Source: Candidatus Saccharimonadota bacterium | Lineage (GTDB): Bacteria; Patescibacteriota; Saccharimonadia; Saccharimonadales; Saccharimonadaceae | Direction of reading: 5' to 3' | NCBI GenBank assembly: GCA_009785325.1 | Contig: WQWN01000002.1 | Location: 1 to 64,000, forward strand | Length of the DNA: 64,000 nucleotides | Part shown: piece by piece, positions 24,717-33,231 of the stretch | How the letters are laid out: every line of letters begins with the position of its first letter | Position numbering within the stretch: the stretch's first letter is position 1 | Notes under the pieces: model-generated | Database searches by the model: none | Seen by the model: only the letters and a program-made list of their open reading frames with translations | What the model was told of the DNA's origin: nothing | Made by a program: the position numbers and the translations under genes

Positions 24717-26144
24717 TCAATTGAGCTTCGGGAGGAAAACGTGCGATAAGAATAATAGTGTAGCGATGCGACGGAAACCAGAATCGTAGAATGCGCTGGA
24801 GCCATCGATGCCAGCGTGGCGAGCAAACTCAGGGTTGTATTGGGGGTGTGTGCGAGCGTAGCCTGTGTGACAAAGACGGTATAGGAGGGCGTCGAATTCG
24901 AGGCGATCGAGACAGTCGAGTCGTGTGGGCGCATCGCAGTGGAGGTATTCTTTTAAAGTTTCTTTTATGAAAGTCTGGATAAACGCAGGGTCGCCGATTG
25001 GTATGGAGTTGAACAGGATATGGATTTTTTGCACTCGGGCGAAATGGATATCCTCGTCGCTTAAGTTGTCATTCGGATTAAGGGTGTTGAGTGAGAAACC
25101 TAGAAAGGCGTTTGTGATGCCAGCATCTCGTACGAGAGACAGAGGATTATTCTCTAGGGGCTTTTTGGCGATTAGGTAGAGATCAGTATCGGAGTTTGCA
25201 GTGCTGTAGCCTTTTATCCGAGAGCCGCCAAGGAGAGCTATGGGGTGGAAATAGTCGAGAAGCCAGGAGTTTTCGGCGAAGGCTTGTTTGACTCTTTCGA
25301 TCTCGGGAGTGAGCTCGGAAATGCGAGACGAGAATGGTGCAGCTAAGTCGGGTAACTGATCGAATGGTGTGTTTGCGGATGGGCGGATGATTTTCTCTTC
25401 TTTATCTCTGCTGAGTAGCCAACCTAGACGCTCAGGTGAGATGTAGATAGGATCTTTTTGTTCGGGGAGTGGAGGGAGAGATCTGATGATGCGAGTGAAG
25501 TAGTCGAGGGATTTTTTACTCACGAGGTTGAGGTCGGTGTAGAGTGAGAGAGTGTCTGCGAAGCTGTGGCGAAGAACTAAGTTGTCGGAGTGTTGTGTAT
25601 TATAAACGATATCATCGAACGGAACGATACCAGCACGGACAAGCCAAGGACTGATATGGGCGGCTTTTACGACTGGTTGTGGGTCGCTGGCGCGAGCTGC
25701 GAGTTCGAGAACGTCGCCATCTACGAAGTTTGCGCGGACGTCTTCTTTAGCTAGTAGATAGCGCCAAGCTGTCCTGTAGTGATTAATGAAACTATTTATC
25801 GCGGTGGATCTGGTGAGAGTAGGGTCGGGTAGGATTTCAAAAGGTAAGTAGAGGGCGAGGTAGTGGTTGTCGGAGCTTCCGAGGTAAGGACCTTTGAGTA
25901 TTGTGGTGAGGTTAGAGTAGAGAAGATCGACATCTTCAACTGTAACCTCGCCGTTTTCGAGGGCGGCGGAGATGGTGGTGCGAGGATCTTTGATCTTGTT
26001 GAAAATAATAGCGATGATACTATGGATGCGGATGCGCTCAGTGATCTGTTTGGTGAGTCGTGGGTGGTCAGGGAAGATTTCTTTCATGTAATCGGGATTG
26101 TTGAGAAATTCGCGAATAGGACTGGCGGTGGTCATTCTAGGCAT
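24717..26144 (-). CDS. Nucleotidyltransferase-fold protein with long helical N-terminus
   Basis: This 475-aa protein has AAAGGAGA just upstream of ATG. The first 300 residues are helical with no recognised domain. At about residues 310-330 the motif LLGGSRIKGYSTANSDTDLYLIAKK gives the GS-x-x-K-G...SD-x-D core of the pol-beta/MNT/CD-NTase nucleotidyltransferase superfamily, read here in pieces (GGSRIKGYS and NSDTDLYL). The rest is helical. It could transfer an NMP to a protein, RNA or nucleotide. It has its own promoter and terminator, directly upstream of the kinase operon. Confidence 0.72.
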   Translation of the reverse strand: MPRMTTASPIREFLNNPDYMKEIFPDHPRLTKQITERIRIHSIIAIIFNKIKDPRTTISAALENGEVTVEDVDLLYSNLTTILKGPYLGSSDNHYLALYLPFEILPDPTLTRSTAINSFINHYRTAWRYLLAKEDVRANFVDGDVLELAARASDPQPVVKAAHISPWLVRAGIVPFDDIVYNTQHSDNLVLRHSFADTLSLYTDLNLVSKKSLDYFTRIIRSLPPLPEQKDPIYISPERLGWLLSRDKEEKIIRPSANTPFDQLPDLAAPFSSRISELTPEIERVKQAFAENSWLLDYFHPIALLGGSRIKGYSTANSDTDLYLIAKKPLENNPLSLVRDAGITNAFLGFSLNTLNPNDNLSDEDIHFARVQKIHILFNSIPIGDPAFIQTFIKETLKEYLHCDAPTRLDCLDRLEFDALLYRLCHTGYARTHPQYNPEFARHAGIDGSSAFYDSGFRRIATLLFLSHVFLPKLN

Positions 26145-26192
26145 AAAAATCTCCTTTCGAAGCTGAATTTGTAAGGTGCATTGTATTGAGAG

Positions 26193-26221
26193 ATAATACC
26201 ATCTTGTGTGGGTAGTGTCAA
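26193..26221 (-). promoter_or_regulatory. Promoter of the nucleotidyltransferase-fold gene
   Basis: Minus strand TTGACA (26216-26221), 17-bp spacer, TATTAT (26193-26198). Confidence 0.85.
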
Positions 26222-26243
26222 TATTCTGTAGGTGTAGATGAGG

Positions 26244-26831
26244 TTATTTTGTGAGACTTGGGAGGTTTTTGAGACCGTCGATGGAGTTTGCGGATTTGAT
26301 AATTGGGTGGAATTTGTGGAGGGAAGAATTGCTTGGGTCTGCGCTGAGATTTACTAGTTCGTCGTAGGGGAGATATTGGACGGAGATTTTTTCGCCTGGG
26401 TCGGTGTGTGGGGCAACTTCTCGGTCGAAGTCGAAGGCGATGAAAGTGTAGAGAAGCCATTCGATTTTGTTGGTTTCGGTGATGGGTGCGTGGCAGTCGA
26501 CGAGCTTCCAGGAATGGAAGGAGAGGCCAGTTTCTTCGAGGAGTTCGCGTTTGGCGGCGTCGAGTTCGGTCTCGTGAGGCTGGTCGTGGCGGCCGCCTGG
26601 GAGGGAGAGGTGGGCGGGGCGATGGGGTTGCTGGTCGTTTATGATGACGATTTTGTCGTCATGAATAGCGAGAATAGTGACGGTGTCGGGGCGTTTAGCC
26701 ATTTCAAAAGTGGCGGTGGAACCGTCGAATAATTGCTGCTGCCATTGGTAGATATCGAAGATTTTGCCAGAGAAGACTTTTTCGGCGTGAGCGGGGATGA
26801 GGATGGCGTCTGGCGGGGTGTGGGTTCGCAT
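26244..26831 (-). CDS. NUDIX hydrolase, ADP-sugar-pyrophosphatase-like
   Basis: This is 195 aa. The NUDIX box is complete: G-G-R followed by the conserved Glu, then RELLEETGL near residue 100. The box follows LSLPGG, typical of ADP-ribose pyrophosphatase-type enzymes (family M/P). The N-terminal beta region (IFDIYQWQQQLFDGSTATFE) matches ADPRase organisation. The likely role is removal of ADP-ribose or a nucleotide sugar. No neighbour of related function is adjacent; the GLUG gene lies 54 nt away, upstream to the right. Confidence 0.88.
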   Translation of the reverse strand: MRTHTPPDAILIPAHAEKVFSGKIFDIYQWQQQLFDGSTATFEMAKRPDTVTILAIHDDKIVIINDQQPHRPAHLSLPGGRHDQPHETELDAAKRELLEETGLSFHSWKLVDCHAPITETNKIEWLLYTFIAFDFDREVAPHTDPGEKISVQYLPYDELVNLSADPSNSSLHKFHPIIKSANSIDGLKNLPSLTK

Positions 26832-26885
26832 AAGAGAATTATAGCAGATATTGGGATTTTATCGGGTTGGTTTTAGGGAGGTTAT

Positions 26886-28655
26886 CTAAAGATTGGGGCG
26901 TTGAGTGACATTTATGAATGACTGTAGTATTGGCAGGTTTGTGCCTGAAGCGACATTTGTGTGGTTGAATGTCCAGGGGCCGTTTGCATCAAACCCCCAA
27001 AGTCCGATAGTTTCGAAGTGTGTTTGTGTTGTGGCATCTGAAAATGTGATACTCTGTCCGTGATAATTAGTAGTAGTTCCTGTGGCTATGGCGTTGGAAT
27101 TAACCAGTATTCCTTCGTATGCGTGGTTGTTAACACCTATCCTCCAGCCAGCTCCCTGAATCCTTCCGATATGCCAACCATTTAAGACTGTGACGAAAGA
27201 ATAAGAATTTATTATGTTGTCGTCGTATTCATTATATCCGAGAAGACCTCCGGTGTATGCTCCTGTTGAAGTAATCGTTCCGGTGGCGAAAGAATTCTCA
27301 ATATAACCAGCACCACCCGCCCAAGCTGACCAGCCCGCGAGGCCGCCGACAGCAGACCATAAATTAGGGAATCCAGTCGTGTCGGACTGTATATCTACAA
27401 TAGCGTAACTGTTTCTGATTATGCTGCCACCTGCAAGTAGGCCTGTGAGTCCGCCGCCATATCCAACTATATCCATAGTGACATCGGCAAAACTATTTTC
27501 GATGAGGGCGCCATTAGTCATCCCTCCTGTGATGCTGCCTCCGCCACGAACTGTAGCTGTAATATCAACATTGGTCATAGCCAGGTTTTTGACAGTTCCT
27601 CCATCTAGTCCGCTGAACAGTCCTGCGCCGCCCGTAGTATTAATTGTCATGTTGTCAATAGCGTGATTGTTACCGTCAAATACTCCTGAGAAAGTAGGTA
27701 GGGGTGTCCAGTTAAGGTCTACTAGATCAAGGTCTTTCAGTAAAATATAGCTACTTTCTGGGCTGAGTGTGTATTTCCTATTGGTCGAGGATAATGATAC
27801 TACTTCGTTGCTGCCGATCAGTTCTAGTAGTCCGTTGCAGAATATAGGTATGATAGCGTTTGCGGGTGCTTCAGTTTGTTGCTTCGTGGAGAACGTTACA
27901 GATGGACTTTGTGAGTTATAAGTTCCACTGCCGAGTTCGGCGTTAATAGTGTGGATGGGTATTTCACCAAGATTAAACACGCAACTATCTTGTAGGTCTG
28001 CGCGATAAGTGATGCTCTGGGTTGGTTCTATGCTTGGGAGATTCCATGTAAAGCCAACTATTTCACCACTTTCTTCAGTCATAGTGTATGTGCCGTTAGA
28101 TATAGATGTGATTTGATTGAATGAAAATGCCGACAGAGTGTCGTCCGAGAGTGATACAGTGACTGTAGCGACACCACCAGACGCGCTGACAGTACCGAGT
28201 GTAATGACAGATAAAATCGTGACAGATATAGTGCCGATGAATCTTTTAGAAGGTTTTTTAGCGAGCAGGAATATGGCAGTGATAATAATTAGCGCTAATG
28301 CACCGACGATTAAAAAATTTTGATAAGACAGTCCGCCGTTTATCTGTGAAGCGCCATAGCCTGTATTTGGGGTACCAGGAATGTTCGACAGATCTTCGTC
28401 TGGGGGTGTTTGCAGGGTGAGAGTGACGTATAGATTATCATCAGCAGACAGAGTAATGTTCGTTGTGAGATTTAGCTTTGATTCGTTATTTCCGATAGTT
28501 TGGATTTTATTACTACTCGGCCCTTCAATTATTACACTATCTCTGTCGGCTAGCCCGTATGCACTATTAGATATAACTACTGCGCCAAATACAGCAAGAA
28601 TCAAGGTGGAAATTGAAAGAAGCAGCCTGTTAAATAGTTTGTTAGTTGATTGCAT
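26886..28655 (-). CDS. Surface/secreted GLUG-repeat protein with an internal sorting-signal-like segment
   Basis: This is about 589 aa from MQSTNKLF, which has GGAGGAGA upstream. It has a signal-peptide-like hydrophobic start (about residues 11-34) and a short beta-rich region. Residues about 94-99 carry IPGTPNTG, followed by a hydrophobic helix (112-132) and KKPSKR, like a sortase or archaeosortase-type C-terminal sorting signal placed internally. A second hydrophobic stretch (about 139-157) follows. The C-terminal 250 residues hold GLUG repeats (GGLTG, GGLAGWS, GGLLGYN followed by NSY or NSF), typical of adhesin or cell-wall proteins. It may contact the host. Confidence 0.75.
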   Translation of the reverse strand: MQSTNKLFNRLLLSISTLILAVFGAVVISNSAYGLADRDSVIIEGPSSNKIQTIGNNESKLNLTTNITLSADDNLYVTLTLQTPPDEDLSNIPGTPNTGYGASQINGGLSYQNFLIVGALALIIITAIFLLAKKPSKRFIGTISVTILSVITLGTVSASGGVATVTVSLSDDTLSAFSFNQITSISNGTYTMTEESGEIVGFTWNLPSIEPTQSITYRADLQDSCVFNLGEIPIHTINAELGSGTYNSQSPSVTFSTKQQTEAPANAIIPIFCNGLLELIGSNEVVSLSSTNRKYTLSPESSYILLKDLDLVDLNWTPLPTFSGVFDGNNHAIDNMTINTTGGAGLFSGLDGGTVKNLAMTNVDITATVRGGGSITGGMTNGALIENSFADVTMDIVGYGGGLTGLLAGGSIIRNSYAIVDIQSDTTGFPNLWSAVGGLAGWSAWAGGAGYIENSFATGTITSTGAYTGGLLGYNEYDDNIINSYSFVTVLNGWHIGRIQGAGWRIGVNNHAYEGILVNSNAIATGTTTNYHGQSITFSDATTQTHFETIGLWGFDANGPWTFNHTNVASGTNLPILQSFINVTQRPNL

Positions 28656-28722
28656 TGAAAATCTCCTCCGCATTAAATTGGCTTAACTTTGAACTTACGA
28701 CACTCCAAAGTCTATTAGAAAA

Positions 28723-28751
28723 ACACTAGCATATTTTGGGAGTAACTACAA
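28723..28751 (-). promoter_or_regulatory. Promoter of the GLUG protein gene
   Basis: Minus strand TTGTAG (28746-28751), 17-bp spacer ending TATGC, TAGTGT (28723-28728). It is weaker than its peers. Confidence 0.5.
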
Positions 28752-28815
28752 GAAGTTTCATCTCTCACTATTCGAGGAGAATTTGTCAGTATTTTATTAC
28801 AACTGAGGTGGCAAT

Positions 28816-28848
28816 ACAAAAAGCCATTCGATTTGATGGCTTTTTGTG
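28816..28848 (-). terminator. Intrinsic terminator after tRNA-Gln
   Basis: Minus strand AAAGCCATC...GATGGCTTT-type stem (AAAAAGCCAT/ATGGCTTTTT), close to the 3' end of the tRNA. Confidence 0.85.
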
Positions 28849-28862
28849 ACAATCATTCTTCT

Positions 28863-28937
28863 TGGCTGGGGAGAAGGGATTCGAACCCCTGCATGCTGGG
28901 ACCAGAACCCAGTGCCTTACCGCTTGGCGACTCCCCA
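28863..28937 (-). tRNA. tRNA-Gln (anticodon CTG)
   Basis: Read on the minus strand the acceptor TGGGGAG pairs with CTCCCCA, the discriminator is G, and CCA is encoded. The anticodon stem-loop is CTGGG-TTCTGGT-CCCAG, giving anticodon CTG, which reads CAG (Gln). The T arm is GGGGTTCGAATCCC. It is followed by its own terminator. Confidence 0.95.
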
Positions 28938-29082
28938 AGATATTGAAATGGTGATGTGCGTACTTGGAAGATTGTAACATCTTTTGGTGAGGAGTTGTAG
29001 AGGGTATGTTATAGTTGGAAAGTGACGTGGTGGTGTTAGTACGTTAGCGGATCTCAAAACATATTAAAAGGATGGTGATTCT

Positions 29083-29454
29083 ATGCCAAGAGGGCATAAA
29101 GGTTTGGTGCGAAGGTTTAAACGAGAACTTCTGGAAGAATTTCGTGAAAAGCTGTCTGGCGATGGAGTATATGTGACCGAAGGTGGCTATGAGGTGTATA
29201 GAGAACTCATAAGGCAACCTATCGAGTGGAAAGGAGGGATACTTGAAGCGGGGGTTATGCTATATACTTGGGAAAATTATGGACTTGAAGGTATACAGGT
29301 ATATATCGGAAGTAGCGGTGTTGTCATAAGATGGACAAGGTCACAAAATGGAGCTATCTATGGTTACCCGCAGCTTCGGGCTGAGAGTGTGGGGTTTGCG
29401 ACCCTGAAGAAGGCACTTGCAGATATAAAGGCGGGTGAGTTGCGGCCAGCGTAA
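29083..29454 (+). CDS. Hypothetical small protein
   Basis: This 123-aa protein has AAAAGGATGGTG upstream of ATG. Its N-terminus is basic (RGHKGLVRRFKRELLEEF). A central stretch (EGGYEVYRELIRQPIEWKG) and a later part (GIQVYIGSSGVVIRW) suggest a small alpha/beta fold. No membrane segment or recognised domain. Its own terminator lies at 29483-29520. Function unknown. Confidence 0.6.
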   Translation: MPRGHKGLVRRFKRELLEEFREKLSGDGVYVTEGGYEVYRELIRQPIEWKGGILEAGVMLYTWENYGLEGIQVYIGSSGVVIRWTRSQNGAIYGYPQLRAESVGFATLKKALADIKAGELRPA

Positions 29455-29482
29455 TAATATTAAACTGAGATCTTATAATAAA

Positions 29483-29520
29483 TAAAGACCTCTTCTGAGT
29501 TTTCAGGAGGGGTCGTTTTT
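29483..29520 (+). terminator. Intrinsic terminator after the 123-aa gene
   Basis: GACCTCTTCTGA/TCAGGAGGGGTC stem followed by GTTTTTT. Confidence 0.8.
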
Positions 29521-29564
29521 TGCGCCGGACATGGTAAAATTAAGAAAACATAAGGAGGATTTGC

Positions 29565-31577
29565 ATGAAATGGCTGGGGAATAAGTTTAGTCAGAAAACC
29601 CAGACGGGAGAATATAGTCACGAGGTGTTTTCGCCGAGTGGACGGGTGAGGTTTATGCTGGGAGTGAGGGATGGTGGAGTGTTTTACTCACTAAAGAGGG
29701 ATGAGAAGGTGATAGTCCGAGAGTCGAAGCTAGGGCTGGACTTTGTGGGGGAGGAGTCGTTTGGTCGGAAGTTTAAGTTGCTGGCAGTGAAAGGGCAGGA
29801 GGTGAATTCGAAGTGGGAGACGGTGTTTGGAGAAGAGAAGGTGGTAGTGAATAAGTATCATGAGGGGGAGTTTCGGCTGGGGTGTTTGGAGGATGAGCGT
29901 GGGGTGATTGTGGTGAGGGTGAGGGTTTTTGATGACGGAATTGGGTTTAGGTATGAGATCGCGGAGCGGGGTGTAGAGCAGTTGACGGTGAAAGAGGAGT
30001 TGACGGAGTTTAATGTGGACCAAAATGGGCGGGCGTGGTGGATTCCTGCATATCAGCCGGATCGGTATGAGTATCTGTATCAGCGGAGTCAGGTGGTGGC
30101 GATGGATAAGCCTGTACATACGCCGTTGACGATCAAGACGACGAGCGGAGCGTATGTTTCGATACATGAGGCGGCGCTGTATGACTATGGAGCGATGGTG
30201 GTGCGGCGACATGGAGATACTTTGCGTGCAGAGGTGACACCGATGGCGAACGGAGATGCGGCGCAGATCGAACTACCGTTTAATACGCCGTGGAGAGTAG
30301 TGATGGTGGCGAGTCGGGCGATGGATTTGGCTGTGAATCGGATCATGTTGAATTTGAATGAACCTGCGCGGGAGGATTTTGCGTGGGTGAAGCCGATGAA
30401 GTATCTGGGGATTTGGTGGTCGCTGCATATCGGGGAACAGACGTGGCATGCGGGTGATCGGCATGGGGCGACGACGGAAAATACGATGGAATATATCGAC
30501 TATGCGGCGAAGTTGGGGATTCGGGCGGTTTTGATCGAGGGGTGGAATGAGGGGTGGGAGGGGGATTGGCTGGAATGCGGGAAGGATAACAAATTCACGT
30601 TGGCGTATCCTGATTTTAATATGAAGAAAGTGGCGGACTACGCGAAGGAGAAAGGGGTGGAGATCGTGGGGCATCACGAAACAGTTGGGTTTATCGAGAA
30701 TTATGAGTCACAGTGGCCGGAGGCGTTTGAGTTTTACAAGGATCATGGGGTGAAATATATCAAGCTGGGGTATGCGGGGACGAGGATGTTGATTGATGGG
30801 ACGAGGGAGTTTCATCACTGCCAGCCGGGGGTGAGGCATTACCAGAGAGTGGCGGAGATAGCGGCGAAATACGGGATGATGCTGAATATCCATGAACCAA
30901 TTAAGGGGACGGGGATCGAGCGGACGTGGCCGAATATTATGACGCGAGAGGGTGCGCGTGGACAGGAGTACGAGGGTGGCGGGATGACGCCTGAGCACCA
31001 CACGATAATTCCGTTTACGAGAGGTCTGGCCGGAGGGTTTGATTATACGCCGGGGATTTTTGATATCCACTCGAACGGAGTGAAGACTGTATGGAGTACG
31101 CTAGCGCGACAGTTGGCGTTGTTTGTGACTATTTATAGCTCGTGGCAGATGGCGGCGGATCGACCGAGGTTTTATGAAGGGAATCCGGCGTTTAAATTTG
31201 TGCAGGATGTGCCGGCGGACTGGCAGAAGACAGTACCGCTAGTGGGAGAGATCGGTGAGTGCTGGGTGGTGGCGCGTCAGGATAGAGAGTCGGACGACTG
31301 GTATGTGGGTGGTGTGACGAATGAAGACGCGCGGGCGGTGAGTGTGTATTTTGAGTTCCTCGATGAAGGTTGTGAGTATGAGGCGGAGATCTATCGCGAT
31401 GGATGTGAGCAAGAGGCGGAGGGTGTGACGTGGGTGGGAGCAGAAGGGAGGGCGCATTTCCGGGAGAATCCTCTGGCGGTCGTGATAGAGAAGCGAAGAG
31501 TGAAAAAGGGAGATCGGCTAGAGGTGTGGATGGCGGAAGGTGGAGGTTTTGCGGTGCGGGTGAAGAGGGTGGAGTAG
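29565..31577 (+). CDS. Glycoside hydrolase family 97 (alpha-glucosidase/alpha-galactosidase type)
   Basis: This 670-aa protein has AAGGAGG upstream. The GH97 organisation is visible: an N-terminal beta domain with SPSGRVRFML and GIGFRYEI, a TIM barrel with KYLGIWWSLHIGEQTW, VLIEGWNEGWEGDW, IVGHHETVGF and MLNIHEPIKGTG (acidic catalytic candidates lie here), and a C-terminal beta domain. Family members hydrolyse alpha-glucosides or alpha-galactosides and are common in Bacteroidetes. No signal peptide is seen, so it is probably cytoplasmic. It may work with the phosphorylase. Transfer from Bacteroidetes is possible, but not shown. Confidence 0.88.
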   Translation: MKWLGNKFSQKTQTGEYSHEVFSPSGRVRFMLGVRDGGVFYSLKRDEKVIVRESKLGLDFVGEESFGRKFKLLAVKGQEVNSKWETVFGEEKVVVNKYHEGEFRLGCLEDERGVIVVRVRVFDDGIGFRYEIAERGVEQLTVKEELTEFNVDQNGRAWWIPAYQPDRYEYLYQRSQVVAMDKPVHTPLTIKTTSGAYVSIHEAALYDYGAMVVRRHGDTLRAEVTPMANGDAAQIELPFNTPWRVVMVASRAMDLAVNRIMLNLNEPAREDFAWVKPMKYLGIWWSLHIGEQTWHAGDRHGATTENTMEYIDYAAKLGIRAVLIEGWNEGWEGDWLECGKDNKFTLAYPDFNMKKVADYAKEKGVEIVGHHETVGFIENYESQWPEAFEFYKDHGVKYIKLGYAGTRMLIDGTREFHHCQPGVRHYQRVAEIAAKYGMMLNIHEPIKGTGIERTWPNIMTREGARGQEYEGGGMTPEHHTIIPFTRGLAGGFDYTPGIFDIHSNGVKTVWSTLARQLALFVTIYSSWQMAADRPRFYEGNPAFKFVQDVPADWQKTVPLVGEIGECWVVARQDRESDDWYVGGVTNEDARAVSVYFEFLDEGCEYEAEIYRDGCEQEAEGVTWVGAEGRAHFRENPLAVVIEKRRVKKGDRLEVWMAEGGGFAVRVKRVE

Positions 31578-31584
31578 GGTGGTG

Positions 31585-32514
31585 ATGGGTATGATGTTGG
31601 GTGCGAAAAGCGTAGTGGTGACAGCGGGATGGAAATATTTGGATATTGATGCGTATGCGGGGTGTATCGCATACGCGGAGTTGTTGAGGAGTGTGGGAGT
31701 GGAGGCGCGAGCAGTGAGTGATGCGCCAGTGAATTGGAGTGTGCCGAAGCTGGTTAAGGATTTGGGTTTTGTGATGGAGAGTGGCGGGGTGACGAGCGAG
31801 GATAAGTTCGTAATGGTGGATTTGAGTGATCCTGAGATGTTTGAAAAGTTCGTGGAATTGGATCGAGTGGTGGAGGTGATCGATCATCATACGGGGTTTG
31901 AGGAGTTTTGGGCGGAGAGGATTGGCGAGGGTGCGCAGATTGAATTTATCGGGTCGGTATGTACGATGATTTATGAAAAGTATATGGAGTGGGGAAAGGT
32001 GGAGTTGCTGGACGAGCGGATGTGTAAACTGATGAGTGCGGCGATTTTGGATAATACGCTGAATCTGCGGGCGGGAGTGACGACGGAGCGAGACAGGGGG
32101 GCGTATCGGGAACTGTTGGAGATCGGTGGGCTGGATGAGAATTGGGCGGCGGAGTATTTCAGGGCGTGCGAGGATGGGGTTTTGACGGATCTGGCTGGGG
32201 CGATTCGGGATGACGTGAAGTATCCAGGTGTGGAAGGGCTGCCTGAAGAGGTCGGGCAGGTGGTGGTTTTTGATCATGAAAAAGTGCTGGCTAGGGCGGA
32301 TGAACTGGAAGGGGTTTTTGATGGGGATAGCTGGATGATGAATGTGATTTCGTTGAAAGATGGGAAGAGCTATGTTGTGGCGGCGGAGGGGCTGGCTGTG
32401 GGGATAAGTGAGTTGCTGGGTGGTGACGTGGAGAGTGAGGTTTTGGTGTTGGAGAAGTTTATGCTCAGAAAAGAAATTGTGAAGCGGGCGCAAGAGAGAG
32501 TTAGTAACACTTGA
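31585..32514 (+). CDS. DHH-family phosphoesterase (manganese pyrophosphatase/exopolyphosphatase type)
   Basis: This has about 309 aa; the start is uncertain, with GTG at 31579 or ATG at 31585 or 31594. The motifs DIDAYAG, MVDLSD, EVIDHHTG and DNTLNLRAGVT give the DHH metal site. The order and length match family-II pyrophosphatases, but the N-terminal HxGP motif reads TAGWKYLDIDA and the C-terminal DHHA2 domain is not obvious to me. It could act on pyrophosphate, polyphosphate or another phosphoester; a normal Ppa is encoded at 48.6 kb. It begins 8 nt after the GH97 stop. Confidence 0.75.
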   Translation: MGMMLGAKSVVVTAGWKYLDIDAYAGCIAYAELLRSVGVEARAVSDAPVNWSVPKLVKDLGFVMESGGVTSEDKFVMVDLSDPEMFEKFVELDRVVEVIDHHTGFEEFWAERIGEGAQIEFIGSVCTMIYEKYMEWGKVELLDERMCKLMSAAILDNTLNLRAGVTTERDRGAYRELLEIGGLDENWAAEYFRACEDGVLTDLAGAIRDDVKYPGVEGLPEEVGQVVVFDHEKVLARADELEGVFDGDSWMMNVISLKDGKSYVVAAEGLAVGISELLGGDVESEVLVLEKFMLRKEIVKRAQERVSNT

Positions 32515-32629
32515 CTAGCTGGTTGGAGTGTGTGACTATATTGTTATATGTTTTAGGTTATGGATCTATAGCTAGGTACGGAGCGTAGTACGTTAGAATT
32601 AAATCTTGGAGAAATGGAGGAAGGCGGAT

Positions 32630-33157
32630 GTGAGGGAGGTTTTCGAGGTAGTAGTGACACGAATAAGTGGAGTTTGGAGCGGGTTCTTCGGGTCGAGCGT
32701 TGGTAGTGGAGGTCTCTGGGTTACAGACAAAGAGTTTCGAACTAGGATCAGATTGATGTTTGTTGCGGCAGAGTATTTTATGAAGATTACATTGATTATG
32801 CTGGTCTTTGGACTATTGGCGTCTGGAGGGCGACTGTCAGTCGGGATGATAAGTATGGTGATGACTTGGCTGAGTATGAGCCTGTGTATTAGGGCGGTAT
32901 GTGTACATCTGTGGTATGACTACTGTAAGTATATGCGGAAGCAGCTATCTAAGGAGTTGGATCATGGGAGTACTAGGTTAAATACTGTATTGTCGTATGT
33001 TGTAGCTGTAGTAGCGCTGGCTGCACACGTAGCTATAGATTATAGGATGTTTATGTCTATGATGTGGGCTTTACTCCATACAACACCTGTAGTCGCAGTG
33101 AGTGGCTATTTGTTTTGGCGAGGCAAGGTTTTAGCAAAGAAAGCCCTAGGTCGTTAG
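32630..33157 (+). CDS. Integral membrane protein, unknown function
   Basis: This is 175 aa from the GTG at 32630, chosen for GGAGG 9 nt upstream; a TTG at 32606 is the alternative. Four hydrophobic segments (about 46-64, 70-90, 117-135 and 140-160) are present. There are no diagnostic residues. A terminator follows at 33175-33205. It lies between the DHH gene and the convergent LtaS-like gene. Confidence 0.55.
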   Translation: MREVFEVVVTRISGVWSGFFGSSVGSGGLWVTDKEFRTRIRLMFVAAEYFMKITLIMLVFGLLASGGRLSVGMISMVMTWLSMSLCIRAVCVHLWYDYCKYMRKQLSKELDHGSTRLNTVLSYVVAVVALAAHVAIDYRMFMSMMWALLHTTPVVAVSGYLFWRGKVLAKKALGR

Positions 33158-33174
33158 CGAGATTTAATTAGCTA

Positions 33175-33205
33175 GAGAGCGTACTGTGATGTGCGCTCTT
33201 TTTTA
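33175..33205 (+). terminator. Intrinsic terminator after the 175-aa membrane protein gene
   Basis: AGAGCG/CGCTCT stem extended by GTAC/GTGC-type partial pairs, followed by TTTTTT. Confidence 0.8.
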
Positions 33206-33231
33206 TCGGAAGTGGTTTAGTAGTGGGGAAG

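Noticed and set aside
28786-28980. Short minus-strand ORF over the tRNA
   Set aside because: It overlaps tRNA-Gln entirely, and its peptide is a reading of tRNA sequence.
31192-32493. A 433-codon ORF antisense to the GH97/DHH genes
   Set aside because: Same compositional shadow; the sense-strand DHH and GH97 motifs are unambiguous.
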